NCBI GenBank assembly: GCA_024102725.1
Contig: JAGFJL010000068.1
Span: 1 to 64,000, forward strand
DNA from: Nitrococcus mobilis
GTDB taxonomy: Bacteria > Pseudomonadota > Gammaproteobacteria > Nitrococcales > Nitrococcaceae
Reading direction: 5' to 3'
Length of the DNA: 64,000 nt
In this document: piece after piece, positions 9,801-17,091 of the stretch
Layout: every line of letters starts with the position of its first letter
How positions within the stretch are numbered: position 1 is the first letter of the stretch
The notes under the pieces: generated by a model
Told to the model about the DNA's origin: nothing
Database searches by the model: none
What the model saw: the letters and a program-made list of their open reading frames with translations, nothing else
Translations under genes and position numbers: made by a program

Positions 9801-12800
9801 TATCGATCGTCTGCGCCAGGGCGGCGATGGTCGGATGCTCGAACAGTTGCTTGGGATTGATTACGAGCCCGCGCTGCCGCGCCTTGGCGATCAACTGCAA
9901 GCCGAGAATCGAGTCACCGCCCAGGGCGAAGAAGTCGTCGCGAATAGAAACCGTGGCGCATCCCAGCAACTCCGCCCATAACTCGACCAATGCCATCTCG
10001 ACCGCATCACGGGGGGCATCGAGCGCGCCATCCGCCGACGTCCCTTCCACCACGGGTTCCGGCAATCCCTGCCGGTCCACCTTGCCGTTGGGCAGCAACG
10101 GTAATTGCGGCAGTTCCATGAAAGCGGCCGGGATCAGGTAGTCGGGCAGTGCCGCGACCATACGGGCCCGTAAGCCCTGCACATCGATCGGTCCGGCCGC
10201 GACCAGATAGGCAACCAAACGCAGGCCCTCGCCGCCCGGCCCGGGCCGGGCGGCCACCACGGCGTCGGCCAGCTCGGGGCACGCCTTGAGCCAGGCCTCG
10301 ACTTCGCCCGGTTCCACACGGAAGCCGCGGATTTTGACTTGCTGGTCGATCCGTCCCAGAAACTCGATCATTCCGCCCGGCAACAGGCGCGCTCGGTCGC
10401 CGGTTCGGTACAGCCGGCTGCCGTTGCCGGTAAAGGGGTCGGGGATAAACCGCTCCGCCGTCAACCCGGGCCGCCCCAGATAGCCGGCCGCAACGCTCGC
10501 GCCACCCACGTAGAGCTCGCCGGCCGCACCCCGCGGCATGGAATTGAGATAGCGGTCGAGCACGTGGACCTGAGTCCGCGCTAACGGCGTGCCGATTGGG
10601 GCGAACCCGGACAGGGTGGGCTCCGCCGCATGCTCCACGACATGCGTCAGGCAACCCACCGTGGCTTCGGTGGGACCGTAGTGGTTGACGATATGGCACT
10701 CCGGGCGGAGCTCGCGCAAACGCCGGATCAGCCCCAGGTCCAATCCCTCTCCGCCCAGCACGAGGCACTGACGCGGCAGCAGGCACTCGGCGCGAGAGAC
10801 GGCCAACAGCCCCTTCAAATGCGACGGCACGATCTTGAGGCAGTCGACCGGTGCCTGCTCCAGAGCGAGCGCCAATGCCTCCGGATCGGAGGCCAGATCG
10901 TCGTCGATCAACCGCAGCGTACGCCCACTTAGCAAAGCGCCGAACCAGGCCGTATAACCCAAGTCCGCCGCCGCCGATGACAGTGCGCCGAGCGAGGCGT
11001 CGGGTGTCAGCTCCAGAACATCCAAGACGCCGTTGACGTAATTGACTAAATTGCCCTGGCTGACCACCACGCCCTTCGGCACACCGGTGGAGCCGGAGGT
11101 ATAGACTACATAGGCCGGCAAGTCCGGATGCCGCAGCGCCAAGGCCGGCGGTCGCTCCGACACGGGCGCCGAAGCCGCCGCTTCGAGATCGAACCAGCGC
11201 ACGCCGTCCAACCCGTCCGGCCCGCTCCCGCAGCCGGCCACCAGGACCGCCCCGCTATCCGCCAGTACGTGTTGAAGACGCACGGTCGGCGCCGCCGGGT
11301 CGAGGCAAACATAGGCCGCTCCGACCTTCCAGGCAGCCAGCATCGCAGTCATGAGCGCTGCGCCGCGTGGCAGCAGCAAGCCCACGATGCCGCCCGGTTG
11401 CAGCCCGGCCGCCCACAGACGACCGGCCAGTCCCGCCGCCGCAGCGTCCAACTCGGCATAGCTGAACACCCCCGCGGATGTCACTAGAGCGAAGCGCCGC
11501 GGATGAGTGGCCACCTGGTGTTCGAATGCCGCCAGAGCGGTCTCAGTAGCCGGAGCACGATTGGGGCCGCGCAACAGGGAGCGGTCGGCCGGCCGGACCG
11601 CCTGCAACTCGCTCAGGCGGGCCTGCGGCGCCGCCAGCACACTGGAGATGAACGCGCGGAAGTTGTCCACCATGCGCTCGATGCTCTCGCGCCGGAACAC
11701 ATCCGTGCTGAAGCGCCACTGGCCGATCAAGCACCGCCCTTGATCTTGCCAGCGGAGATTCAGGTCGTTGGCGGCGCCACGCTGGGTCGCGAAATACTCG
11801 TGCACCACATGGCGGTTCAGAACCTCCCGGGCACTGACCGGCACCAGGGTCAGCATGTGCCGGAACAACGTTGGCCGGCCGCCTTCACTTACCGCGGCGA
11901 AATGCTCAGTCATCAGAGGCAGCGGATACTGCTGATGCTTGATGGCCGCGCGCAGATCCTGACTGAACCGGCGCACGAAATCGGCGAAGGGCGGATTACC
12001 GCCGCAGCGGGCTCGCAAGGGAACGGCATTGAGCGTATAGCCGACCAGGCAGCGGTACTTTGAGCCAACGCGCCCCGCGGTGGGTGTTCCCACCAGGAAA
12101 TCGTCCTGATCGGCGTAACGGTGCATGAACACCTGGAACACGGCGGCAAGCACCCCGAACAGGCTGACGTCCAGCTCGCTGGCCAGCGCTTTCAAGCCCG
12201 TGCTGTCGTCTTCGCTCAGGACGAAGTCCAGCTCCTCGCCCGCGAAGCTCGGCTCCCGCGGCCTGGGAAAGTCCGTGGTCAGCGCCAGCGGCACCGGTTC
12301 ACCGGAGAGCCAATCCCGCCAGAAGCGCGCCAGCTCCTCGCCGCGGGCCCCGTTCAACGCTTGTCGTTGCTCGGCCAGCCAGTCCCAGTACAGGCCGCTT
12401 TCCGGCAGGTTCGGTGCCTGTCCGTTCAGCAGTTCCACATAGACACGAAAAACGGTCTCGCAGAACAGCTCGAAGGAGAGAAAATCGCCCGCGATGTGGT
12501 GAATCGCGGCGCACAGAAATACGCGCGCCTCGGACCCCGCTCGGTTGACCAGCAAGCGGAAACGGCATACCTGCGCCCGTTCCAGGGCAAAGGGAAGGTC
12601 GGCCTGCCGGGTCATCCAGGCGCGCACTTGCGCCTCGTCCCAGCGCTCGACCCGCTGCACGCTGAAGTCGGGCTCGAGCGCCGCGGGCCGCACCATCAGC
12701 ACCTCGCCGTCTTCTTCCCGATAGCCGCAGCAAAGCGCTTCAAAGCTGGCCAACACTTGAGCAAACGCGGCCCCCAGCCGATCGAGATCGATATCCGCTC

Positions 12801-13074
12801 TCAGCTCGACGCCATACACCATATTGTAGGCCGGGCTGTGCGGAGCGAGCTTGTAGAACGCCCACATGGCCATTTGCCCGTCGCTGAGCGGGCGCTTGCA
12901 AAAAAAGCCCGGGTTTCGCCTCAGCCAAGCGGCGATCTCGGCGCCTCGCTCTTGCAGCAGGCGTTCGGCTTGCTCCTGCTGCGCCTCCAACGCGCAGCGG
13001 CAGACGAGCCTGTCATCGATCAGGCTAAATGCCACGCCCGAGGCGCGCAGAGACTTCATCAAGCTGTGCATCAT
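3820..13074 (-). CDS. NRPS: TubC docking - C - A(Asp) - T - T - C - A(Dab?) - T - C - Fe/2OG hydroxylase
   Basis: 3084 residues, first gene of the NRPS operon. Residues 1-55 resemble a TubC N-terminal docking domain. C1 is at 60-490 (HHIAGDF, 192-198). A1 is at 510-1005 with pocket D-L-T-K-V-G-H-V-G-K, i.e. Asp. Two consecutive T domains follow (LGGDSI at 1051 and 1123). C2 is at 1215-1640, opening YPLSPLQKGLLFHSL as in D-accepting C domains, with HHLIVDG at 1354-1360. A2 is at 1660-2165 with pocket D-I-W-E-V-P-A-D-D-K, which I recall as close to 2,4-diaminobutyrate codes. T3 has LGGHSL at 2211. C3 is at 2270-2700 (HHMVADG, 2407-2413). Residues 2745-3084 form a TauD/SyrP-like hydroxylase with iron ligands H2849, E2851 and H3043 and a 2-oxoglutarate Arg near 3052. 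No epimerase or thioesterase is present. The module is completed by the next gene. Product: likely a beta-hydroxyaspartate siderophore peptide. Confidence 0.95.
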   Translation of the reverse strand: MMHSLMKSLRASGVAFSLIDDRLVCRCALEAQQEQAERLLQERGAEIAAWLRRNPGFFCKRPLSDGQMAMWAFYKLAPHSPAYNMVYGVELRADIDLDRLGAAFAQVLASFEALCCGYREEDGEVLMVRPAALEPDFSVQRVERWDEAQVRAWMTRQADLPFALERAQVCRFRLLVNRAGSEARVFLCAAIHHIAGDFLSFELFCETVFRVYVELLNGQAPNLPESGLYWDWLAEQRQALNGARGEELARFWRDWLSGEPVPLALTTDFPRPREPSFAGEELDFVLSEDDSTGLKALASELDVSLFGVLAAVFQVFMHRYADQDDFLVGTPTAGRVGSKYRCLVGYTLNAVPLRARCGGNPPFADFVRRFSQDLRAAIKHQQYPLPLMTEHFAAVSEGGRPTLFRHMLTLVPVSAREVLNRHVVHEYFATQRGAANDLNLRWQDQGRCLIGQWRFSTDVFRRESIERMVDNFRAFISSVLAAPQARLSELQAVRPADRSLLRGPNRAPATETALAAFEHQVATHPRRFALVTSAGVFSYAELDAAAAGLAGRLWAAGLQPGGIVGLLLPRGAALMTAMLAAWKVGAAYVCLDPAAPTVRLQHVLADSGAVLVAGCGSGPDGLDGVRWFDLEAAASAPVSERPPALALRHPDLPAYVVYTSGSTGVPKGVVVSQGNLVNYVNGVLDVLELTPDASLGALSSAAADLGYTAWFGALLSGRTLRLIDDDLASDPEALALALEQAPVDCLKIVPSHLKGLLAVSRAECLLPRQCLVLGGEGLDLGLIRRLRELRPECHIVNHYGPTEATVGCLTHVVEHAAEPTLSGFAPIGTPLARTQVHVLDRYLNSMPRGAAGELYVGGASVAAGYLGRPGLTAERFIPDPFTGNGSRLYRTGDRARLLPGGMIEFLGRIDQQVKIRGFRVEPGEVEAWLKACPELADAVVAARPGPGGEGLRLVAYLVAAGPIDVQGLRARMVAALPDYLIPAAFMELPQLPLLPNGKVDRQGLPEPVVEGTSADGALDAPRDAVEMALVELWAELLGCATVSIRDDFFALGGDSILGLQLIAKARQRGLVINPKQLFEHPTIAALAQTIDTPTRSIEGVLETIWAEVLKQTAIDRHADFFALGGDSILTLQIIAKAKQQGLSFTPKDLFDHPSIVSLAAFLLDKKHSGAAVASQTIAAPTACPSPAAEPAAAAQPFALAGLDRSALERWRAERPSLEDIYPLSPLQKGLLFHSLLEGESGVYFNQLQVEIQGPFDPERFVAVWQQALDAHAILRTTFCWESLDEPLQCVHRKARLPVVMRDWRALERDAREWALQTFCREDRRQGFDLKQPPLMRLALLQVGPDRWWMVWSRHHLIVDGWCSVMLLEEILERYSAILAGTPPKLTSRPPYRDYIAWLTRQKTEDARAFWRKALAGVEGATPLPGLRPAAAGPMDYITRSLRFDAQATEQLKQAAKDGRVTLNTLMQAAWGLLLACYSGQEDVVFGVTSAGRPADLPGAERMLGVFINTLPLRLRPAGTLPVRDYLAAVQADNVAMREFEQTPLVDIQQYAGKGAALFDTLMVFQNLPMAQDRQIQQGELSLRQLDNLEQTNYGLTLEVLPGRELAVQFSADRRRLPDTDLARLMGHYRQLLLALAARPQSIIGELDLLGETEREQLQSWGCKAADYSLSPDWVARVEARVARYPQRIAVRCGAATLSYAELWRRSGELARGLTASGIGPDTVVALLFERGPEWLTLMVAVLRAGGAWVPLASTQPPARWKQVLEQAGQPLLVCDEPYREILIASGVERVCGTAELLACSGEGELPAVPARADQLAYVIFTSGSTGTPKGVMVTRQGMLNNMLAKIEPLALSEADVIAQTAPACFDISVWQSLTAPLIGGCVEIVPDAIVRDPQRLLDLLHRCQISLFEPVPALLQALLDTQGESILELPALRWVLPTGEALPPATAEAWFARYPAIPLMNAYGPAECSDDVAFQPLHRAPAAGERVAIGRPTANAELYVLDGNRQPVPIGVIGELAVGGVGVGRGYLADPRRTAAAFVPDPFGAEGGRLYLTGDLVRWRADGVLEYVGRKDFQVKLRGFRIELGEIEAVLERHPGVKRALAAVRRLGDSDALVGYWQEDETLAGQPAPDLAAYLRERLPDYMVPSAWMRMERWPLNANGKIDRRALPAPEPQSEAGLEPPATATEQRLVALWRELLAVETIGRQSHFFELGGHSLVATRLVSRLRRDWAIDLPLRTVFEAPTLSALAGRLEQARVEPHDDWPPLCAAARSATMPLSLSQQRLWLVDKLTGGTSSAYNMAAGLHLRGDLDASALHASLAYLMERHEVLRTAYPEVDGEAVAVVAAEARLEMPYTDLSGLSAAERDAQVKQAMARDARRPFDIGRAPLLRASLLKLAERCHLLLFAMHHMVADGWSVGVLINEFVAAYRARREGRIPDLSPLPVQYADYAVWQRQALSGERLRREVEFWKAQLDGAPSRLPLTTDYPRPPVASYDGDVVRFTVPTALVQRLDGLARAREATLFMVLLAGFQLLLHRLTGAPDLVLGTDVAGRRDSQLEGLIGFFVNVVPLRSRLEPRTDFLGLLEQTRRTTLDVFEHQDLPFDRLVEALEIPRDRRWNPLVQVLFVLQNTPDGRFDIPGLEIDILPPVQRQSKFDMALFLEPGDEGLSAEWVYSTALFKRETVQRLGHAWIRLLEQAAAQPDTALERFTLSDGKESRVMDDSKRKLDKLKKLTPRSAVAAQALKEPRILIRSSFLQAGREFPVVFEPSVDDLDPVAWARSQRHFIESMLCRHAGILFRNFGLETAQDFEAFAEAIQPDLYGGYGDLPKKEGGKNIYRSTPYPEQQMILFHNESSHLERWPRKQWFFCERPSPVGGATPIVDCREMYRRLPPGLIETFERKQLLYVRTFTDKLDVSWREFFKTDDRREVEARCRAAGTACRWLENDELQIRTVCPAVIRHPLTGERVFFNQVQLHHISCLEPEVRRDLLAMVGLERMPRHVYYGDGSPIEDEVMELIGQLYEECAVRFDWRRGDVIMLDNMLAAHARDPFEGPRRIVVAMAEMIEREQVALADPAVSFIPERQVQG
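4921..4939 (-). promoter_or_regulatory. Internal Shine-Dalgarno and ATG in front of the fused hydroxylase domain
   Basis: Inside the NRPS reading frame, at the junction between the last C domain and the hydroxylase, AAAGGAG (4939-4933, minus strand) stands nine bases before an in-frame ATG at 4923 (residue 2718). The linker that follows is Lys-rich. It could give a separately translated hydroxylase of 367 residues in addition to the fused form, or be a relic of a former gene boundary. Seen directly; use as a start is inferred. Confidence 0.4.
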
Positions 13075-13145
13075 CGCTTACAGATCCTTGCTTGCATCGC
13101 GGCTCACGCCGATCCGCTCCTTCGTGCTCTTACCGGGGCCAGCGT

Positions 13146-13175
13146 TTGCAAACCATAATAGAAATGATTAGTATT
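13146..13175 (+). promoter_or_regulatory. Predicted sigma-70 promoter with overlapping Fur-like site, for mbtH-acylase
   Basis: TTGCAA (13146-13151), a 17-base spacer and TAGTAT (13169-13174) form a plausible promoter pointing at the MbtH gene. An AT-rich, partly symmetric stretch AATGATTAGTATT (13163-13175) overlaps the -10 and resembles a weak Fur box. The 186-base gap also holds the upstream region of the divergent NRPS operon, so one iron-responsive site could serve both. The Fur match is imperfect. Confidence 0.35.
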
Positions 13176-13260
13176 GGCAACTATAGCTGCATGCCGGTTG
13201 CATTCAACCGTTCCATCCTATGCGGCACTCCACCTGTCATCACGCAAGGGGTGAAAAAAA

Positions 13261-13476
13261 ATGAGTTGGGACAGCCCGGAAACCCGCTTCAACGTAGTGG
13301 TCAACCACGAAGAGCAGTATTCGATCTGGCCGGACTACAAACCCGTACCCGCCGGCTGGCGCACCGTCGGCAAACAAGGCAGCAAGGACGAGTGTTTGGC
13401 TTACATCGAACAGGTCTGGACCGACATGCGCCCTTTGAGCCTGCGTCAAGCCATGCAAGCAGAAGAGCCGACCTGA
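13261..13476 (+). CDS. MbtH-like protein, NRPS adenylation-domain helper
   Basis: 71 residues, the usual family length. The protein begins with the family pattern of a short acidic start, then [19 protein letters not shown] and later [10 protein letters not shown], containing the conserved Trp and Pro residues of MbtH proteins. These small soluble proteins bind A domains of siderophore and antibiotic NRPSs and are often needed for their folding or activity. AAGGGG lies a few bases upstream of the ATG. The gene is divergent from the NRPS operon and is followed after 9 bases by the acylase gene. A partnership with the A domains of this cluster is expected but not shown by sequence. Confidence 0.96.
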   Translation: MSWDSPETRFNVVVNHEEQYSIWPDYKPVPAGWRTVGKQGSKDECLAYIEQVWTDMRPLSLRQAMQAEEPT

Positions 13477-13485
13477 GCGGCTCGC

Positions 13486-15984
13486 ATGACGTATCACCGG
13501 GTCGCGCTGTCGTTGTTGCTCGTTGCGACAGCGCTAACGGCAGGCACGGAGAACAGCCCGGGAGCCCAAAACACAACCGAGCCACGCATTTCGGCCCACT
13601 ACGACGTCGATGTTCGTCGCACGTCTTACGGCATTCCGCACATCAAGGCCCATGATTGGGGAAGCCTTGGCTATGGCTACGGTTATGCGCAGGCCGAAGA
13701 CAACCTGTGCACGCTCGCCGATGGTTTTGTCAGCTTTCGCGGTCGGCGGTCCTACTTTTTCGGTCCCGACCATACCCCGCCTGTCAATTCGACCTTCGGC
13801 CGGCCAAAAAACATCGATGTCGATTTCTTCTTCCGGTCAATCGCTCCGGACGAACTCGTACGGCAATACAAAGCCCATCAACCCCCGGAATTGCAGAACC
13901 TCGTCAAGGGGTTCGCCGCCGGTTACAGCCGTTACGTGCGAGAGATTAACTCGGGCGGCACACCAACGGTCCATCGGGCCTGCCGGTCCGAGCCGTGGGT
14001 AAGCGAAATTACCGAGGCGGATGTCTATCGGCGCATGTATGCCATCAACATCGCCGGCGGTTACGCTCAATTTCTGCCCCACATCGTTAACGCACAACCG
14101 CCTGACCGAAATGGCAACACGGTAGCAAAGTCAGACCAGAGGCTCTCGGCGGCAAGCATGAAAACGCTCGCAAGGCGCGTATCGAGCGCCCATTTTCAGG
14201 CTGGGGGGCAAGTCGGCATCGGCAGTAACGCAATCGCCTTCGGTGGGCAGGCCACGGACACCCCCCATGGCCTGCTGTTCGGCAACCCACACTGGTACTG
14301 GGGTGGTCCGGACAGGTTCTACCAAGCTCATCTGACCCTCCCGGGCGAAATCGATGTGAGCGGCGCATCGCTCCTCGGCCTGCCCTTTATTGTGATCGGC
14401 TATAACAACCACATCGCTTGGAGCCATACCGTCTCGACGGCCCGGCGATTCGGCCTGTTCGAACTAACCCTGGTGCCCGGCACGCCCACTTCGTATCGGT
14501 ACGACGGCGAGATACGGAAGATGACACCCCTGCCGATCACCATCGAGGCGCGCCGCTCCGACGGCCGGGTCGAAAAGGTCACGCGTACGCTCTACCGTAC
14601 CCACTTCGGCCCGGTGGTCGATTTACGCTCGTACTCGCCGGCGATGGGCTGGAGCGGCACCAGGGCCTTCGCGCTCCGAGACGTCAACGCCGATAACTTT
14701 CGAATATTCAGGGCCTATCTCCGCTGGGGGCAGGCCCACTCCCTCGATGAGTTCATCTCGATCCAGCAAGAGGAAGCGAGCGTACCTTGGCTCACCACGC
14801 TGGCCGTCGGCCGCAACGAACGACGGGCCTGGTACGCCGATATCGGCGCGATCCCCAACGTATCGGATGTCCTCGCAGCAACCTGCACCACCCGTCCGCT
14901 CGGAGCGGCGTTCACGCAATCCGCATCGGGCGTGCCGTTTCTCGATGGCTCGCGGTCGGCCTGTGAATGGCCGACCGAGCGGGATTCCGTCCAACCGGGA
15001 GCGATGGGGATTGCAAAGCTGCCGAGCCTGATCCGAGAGGACTATGTCGCCAACATGAACGACAGTCACTGGCTCACCAATCCGGCACAGCCATTGACCG
15101 GCTACCCGTCCATCATCGGCAGTGAGAAAACCGTTCAATCCTTACGAACCCGGCTGGGCCACCTACTCGTGCAGAGCCGTCTTGCCGGAACCGACGGCTA
15201 CGCCGGCGACAAGGCGACCAGTGCCATCATACGCAAGGTGGTGCTCGACAGCCGCGTGCTGTCGGCGGAATTGTTCAAAGCGCAGCTACTGGCCGATATC
15301 TGCGCCGAACGGCATGTAGTAACCGTCACACGGGATTCGGTGACGGGGGAGGCATTTTCCCCGGCCCGTGTAATCGACCTGTCGGGCGCCTGCGAAGTGC
15401 TACGCCAGTGGAACAACACCGGCAACACCAACGCCCGTGGGGTGCATATCTGGGATGAATTTTGGGCCCGTGCCAACCTCATCCCATCTTCGGAGCTGTT
15501 TGCGACACCCTTTTCCGCCACCGACCCGATCCATACCCCCCGCGACCTGAAGCCCGGCAATGCCCAGCTGTCAGAGGCCCTCGGCGTGGCGGTCCTGCGT
15601 GTTCAGCAGAGCGGATTTGCATTGGACGCGCCACGCGGCGAGTACTTGTTCGTCCGTCGTAACGGCACCAGGGTTTCACTGTTCGGAGGTTGCGGCAGTG
15701 TCGGCTATTTCACCGTAGTCTGCTCCGAGCATCGTATCGAGCAAGGCGGCTATCCCATCGATGGCGATTCGCACGGAAACACCTACCTGCAAGTAGTCAC
15801 CTTCTCGGAGGACGGGGTCGAACCCTACACCCTGCTCACCTTTTCCCAGTCGGACGATCCGGCCTCCCGGCACTTCGGCGATTACACGCAGCGCTATGCC
15901 GGCAAGCAGTGGCTGCGCGTGCCCTTCAGAGAAAGCGAGATCAGGGCAGATCCCGCGTTCACGGCTATCTCATTGCATCACTGA
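13486..15984 (+). CDS. Periplasmic penicillin-acylase-family acylase, PvdQ-like
   Basis: 832 residues. Residues 1-27 look like a secretion signal. The alpha part (about 30-246) contains the family pattern YGIPHIKA and YGYAQAEDNLC. Autocleavage is expected at G246/S247 in GIGSNAIAFG, making S247 the N-terminal nucleophile of the beta chain. The beta chain carries GNPHWYWGG, FYQAHLTLPG and a C-terminal FSQSDDPAS...WLRVPF pattern closely resembling PvdQ as I remember it. Members cleave long acyl amides: PvdQ removes the fatty acid from the pyoverdine precursor and also hydrolyses acyl-homoserine lactones. Next to an NRPS siderophore locus the maturation role is more likely, but quorum quenching cannot be excluded. 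Its end overlaps the convergent hydroxylase gene by 7 bases. Confidence 0.93.
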   Translation: MTYHRVALSLLLVATALTAGTENSPGAQNTTEPRISAHYDVDVRRTSYGIPHIKAHDWGSLGYGYGYAQAEDNLCTLADGFVSFRGRRSYFFGPDHTPPVNSTFGRPKNIDVDFFFRSIAPDELVRQYKAHQPPELQNLVKGFAAGYSRYVREINSGGTPTVHRACRSEPWVSEITEADVYRRMYAINIAGGYAQFLPHIVNAQPPDRNGNTVAKSDQRLSAASMKTLARRVSSAHFQAGGQVGIGSNAIAFGGQATDTPHGLLFGNPHWYWGGPDRFYQAHLTLPGEIDVSGASLLGLPFIVIGYNNHIAWSHTVSTARRFGLFELTLVPGTPTSYRYDGEIRKMTPLPITIEARRSDGRVEKVTRTLYRTHFGPVVDLRSYSPAMGWSGTRAFALRDVNADNFRIFRAYLRWGQAHSLDEFISIQQEEASVPWLTTLAVGRNERRAWYADIGAIPNVSDVLAATCTTRPLGAAFTQSASGVPFLDGSRSACEWPTERDSVQPGAMGIAKLPSLIREDYVANMNDSHWLTNPAQPLTGYPSIIGSEKTVQSLRTRLGHLLVQSRLAGTDGYAGDKATSAIIRKVVLDSRVLSAELFKAQLLADICAERHVVTVTRDSVTGEAFSPARVIDLSGACEVLRQWNNTGNTNARGVHIWDEFWARANLIPSSELFATPFSATDPIHTPRDLKPGNAQLSEALGVAVLRVQQSGFALDAPRGEYLFVRRNGTRVSLFGGCGSVGYFTVVCSEHRIEQGGYPIDGDSHGNTYLQVVTFSEDGVEPYTLLTFSQSDDPASRHFGDYTQRYAGKQWLRVPFRESEIRADPAFTAISLHH

Positions 15985-16967
15985 GCCTCGATGGAATACG
16001 ACTGAGCCATAGCCACCACCACCTGGCGAGGACCGCTGAACGGGCAACGCCCATGCGCGGCCAGCATGTTATCCAGCATGAGAATATCACCCTGCTGCCA
16101 GGGGAACTTGACGGTGCAGGCATCCAACACGCCGCGCACGTGCTCGAGCACCTCCGGCTCGATGGGTGAACCGTCGCCGTAGTAGACGTTGCGCGGCAAA
16201 TCGGCCTCGTCGACCACACCCAGTAAGGCATCCCTTATGGTCGGCGCCAGATTGGAGACATGGAACAGATGCGCCTGGTTGAACCACACCCATTCGCCGC
16301 TGGCAGGATGCCGGGCTACGGCCTGGCAAATCTGGCGGGTACGTAGCTCCCCGTCGGGTTTCCACTCGAGCTGGATACGGTGCGCCCGGCAAAAAGCCTC
16401 GACGATGGCGCGGTCCTCGGTATTAAAGGCCCGTTGCCACGGCAGGTCCAAACCGTTGCCGTAGTTACGTACATACATCAGGCCCAGTTGAGAGAAGCGC
16501 CGACAGACATCGGCATCGATGCGGCGGTAGATCTCACGGCAATCCGCAATAGGCGTCTCGCCGCCTTGCTTGCTCGGCTGCACACAGTGGAACCAGATTC
16601 TCATAGGCCACTCCAGCGTGTAGGACTGCTCGCTGTGCAGCGGAATGGCCTGATGAGCGGGATATTCCGTAGACGTATATACGCCCTCGCCCAGGTCCGT
16701 GCGCGGGGTGGAGCCGAACTCATAGCTCAGCAGCGGGGAGCCGAAGGAACGGGCGAAACGCTGAAAAGCGGCTATATCCGGCACGTCGAAGCCGCGAAAT
16801 AACAGCCCACCAGCTTCCGGTAAAACGTGCGCGACCAACCCCGGGAGCTGCGCCAGCCAATCATCCAAGGGTGCACGCCACGGTGGTATGACCACCAATG
16901 GAAGAGACTCTGTTTCATCCAGGGAAGAGACTTGGAGACCATCCGCATGTTCGACCAGTGCACGCAT
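15978..16967 (-). CDS. Stand-alone TauD/SyrP-like Fe(II)/2-oxoglutarate hydroxylase, probable Asp beta-hydroxylase
   Basis: 329 residues from the ATG at 16967, chosen because GGAG lies 8 bases upstream; GTG at 16976 is an alternative. The fold signature is clear: HSE (H111, E113) and LDNMLAAHGR (H305) supply the iron ligands, and R314 in the GPR motif should bind 2-oxoglutarate. It resembles the hydroxylase domain fused to the large NRPS through shared patterns such as YYGDGSPIE, TPIxDCRE and FNQ, so the two probably arose by duplication or are related siderophore enzymes. Family members hydroxylate amino acids held on T domains. A free-standing form corresponds to the TbetaH-Asp subtype. The gene is transcribed away from the Fur-like site at 17079. 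Confidence 0.9.
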   Translation of the reverse strand: MRALVEHADGLQVSSLDETESLPLVVIPPWRAPLDDWLAQLPGLVAHVLPEAGGLLFRGFDVPDIAAFQRFARSFGSPLLSYEFGSTPRTDLGEGVYTSTEYPAHQAIPLHSEQSYTLEWPMRIWFHCVQPSKQGGETPIADCREIYRRIDADVCRRFSQLGLMYVRNYGNGLDLPWQRAFNTEDRAIVEAFCRAHRIQLEWKPDGELRTRQICQAVARHPASGEWVWFNQAHLFHVSNLAPTIRDALLGVVDEADLPRNVYYGDGSPIEPEVLEHVRGVLDACTVKFPWQQGDILMLDNMLAAHGRCPFSGPRQVVVAMAQSYSIEAQ

Positions 16968-17078
16968 CCTCACCACTCCAGTTTCCGAAGAGTTGCCGTT
17001 TTCGTTGTTTATCAGGCGCGCCGGCAGAAACGGCCTGGGCCGCCCGCGCTGACTGCCAGAGCATATGATAATAACACG

Positions 17079-17091
17079 AATAATAATTATT
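17079..17091. promoter_or_regulatory. Fur-box-like 6-1-6 inverted repeat between hydroxylase and PPTase-remnant/Dab genes
   Basis: AATAATAATTATT is a 6-1-6 palindrome (AATAAT-A-ATTATT) inside a strongly AT-rich patch (about 17063-17105) in otherwise GC-rich DNA. This matches the Fur consensus pattern. It lies about 110 bases before the hydroxylase start and upstream of the rightward genes, suggesting iron repression of both. The rest of the 350-base gap between 16968 and 17317 shows no convincing gene. Confidence 0.6.

Noticed and set aside
13155-13185. Promoter for the leftward NRPS operon (TTGCCA and TATTAT on the minus strand)
   Set aside because: The two boxes are only 14 bases apart, too close for a confident sigma-70 call; an extracytoplasmic sigma factor may be used instead.
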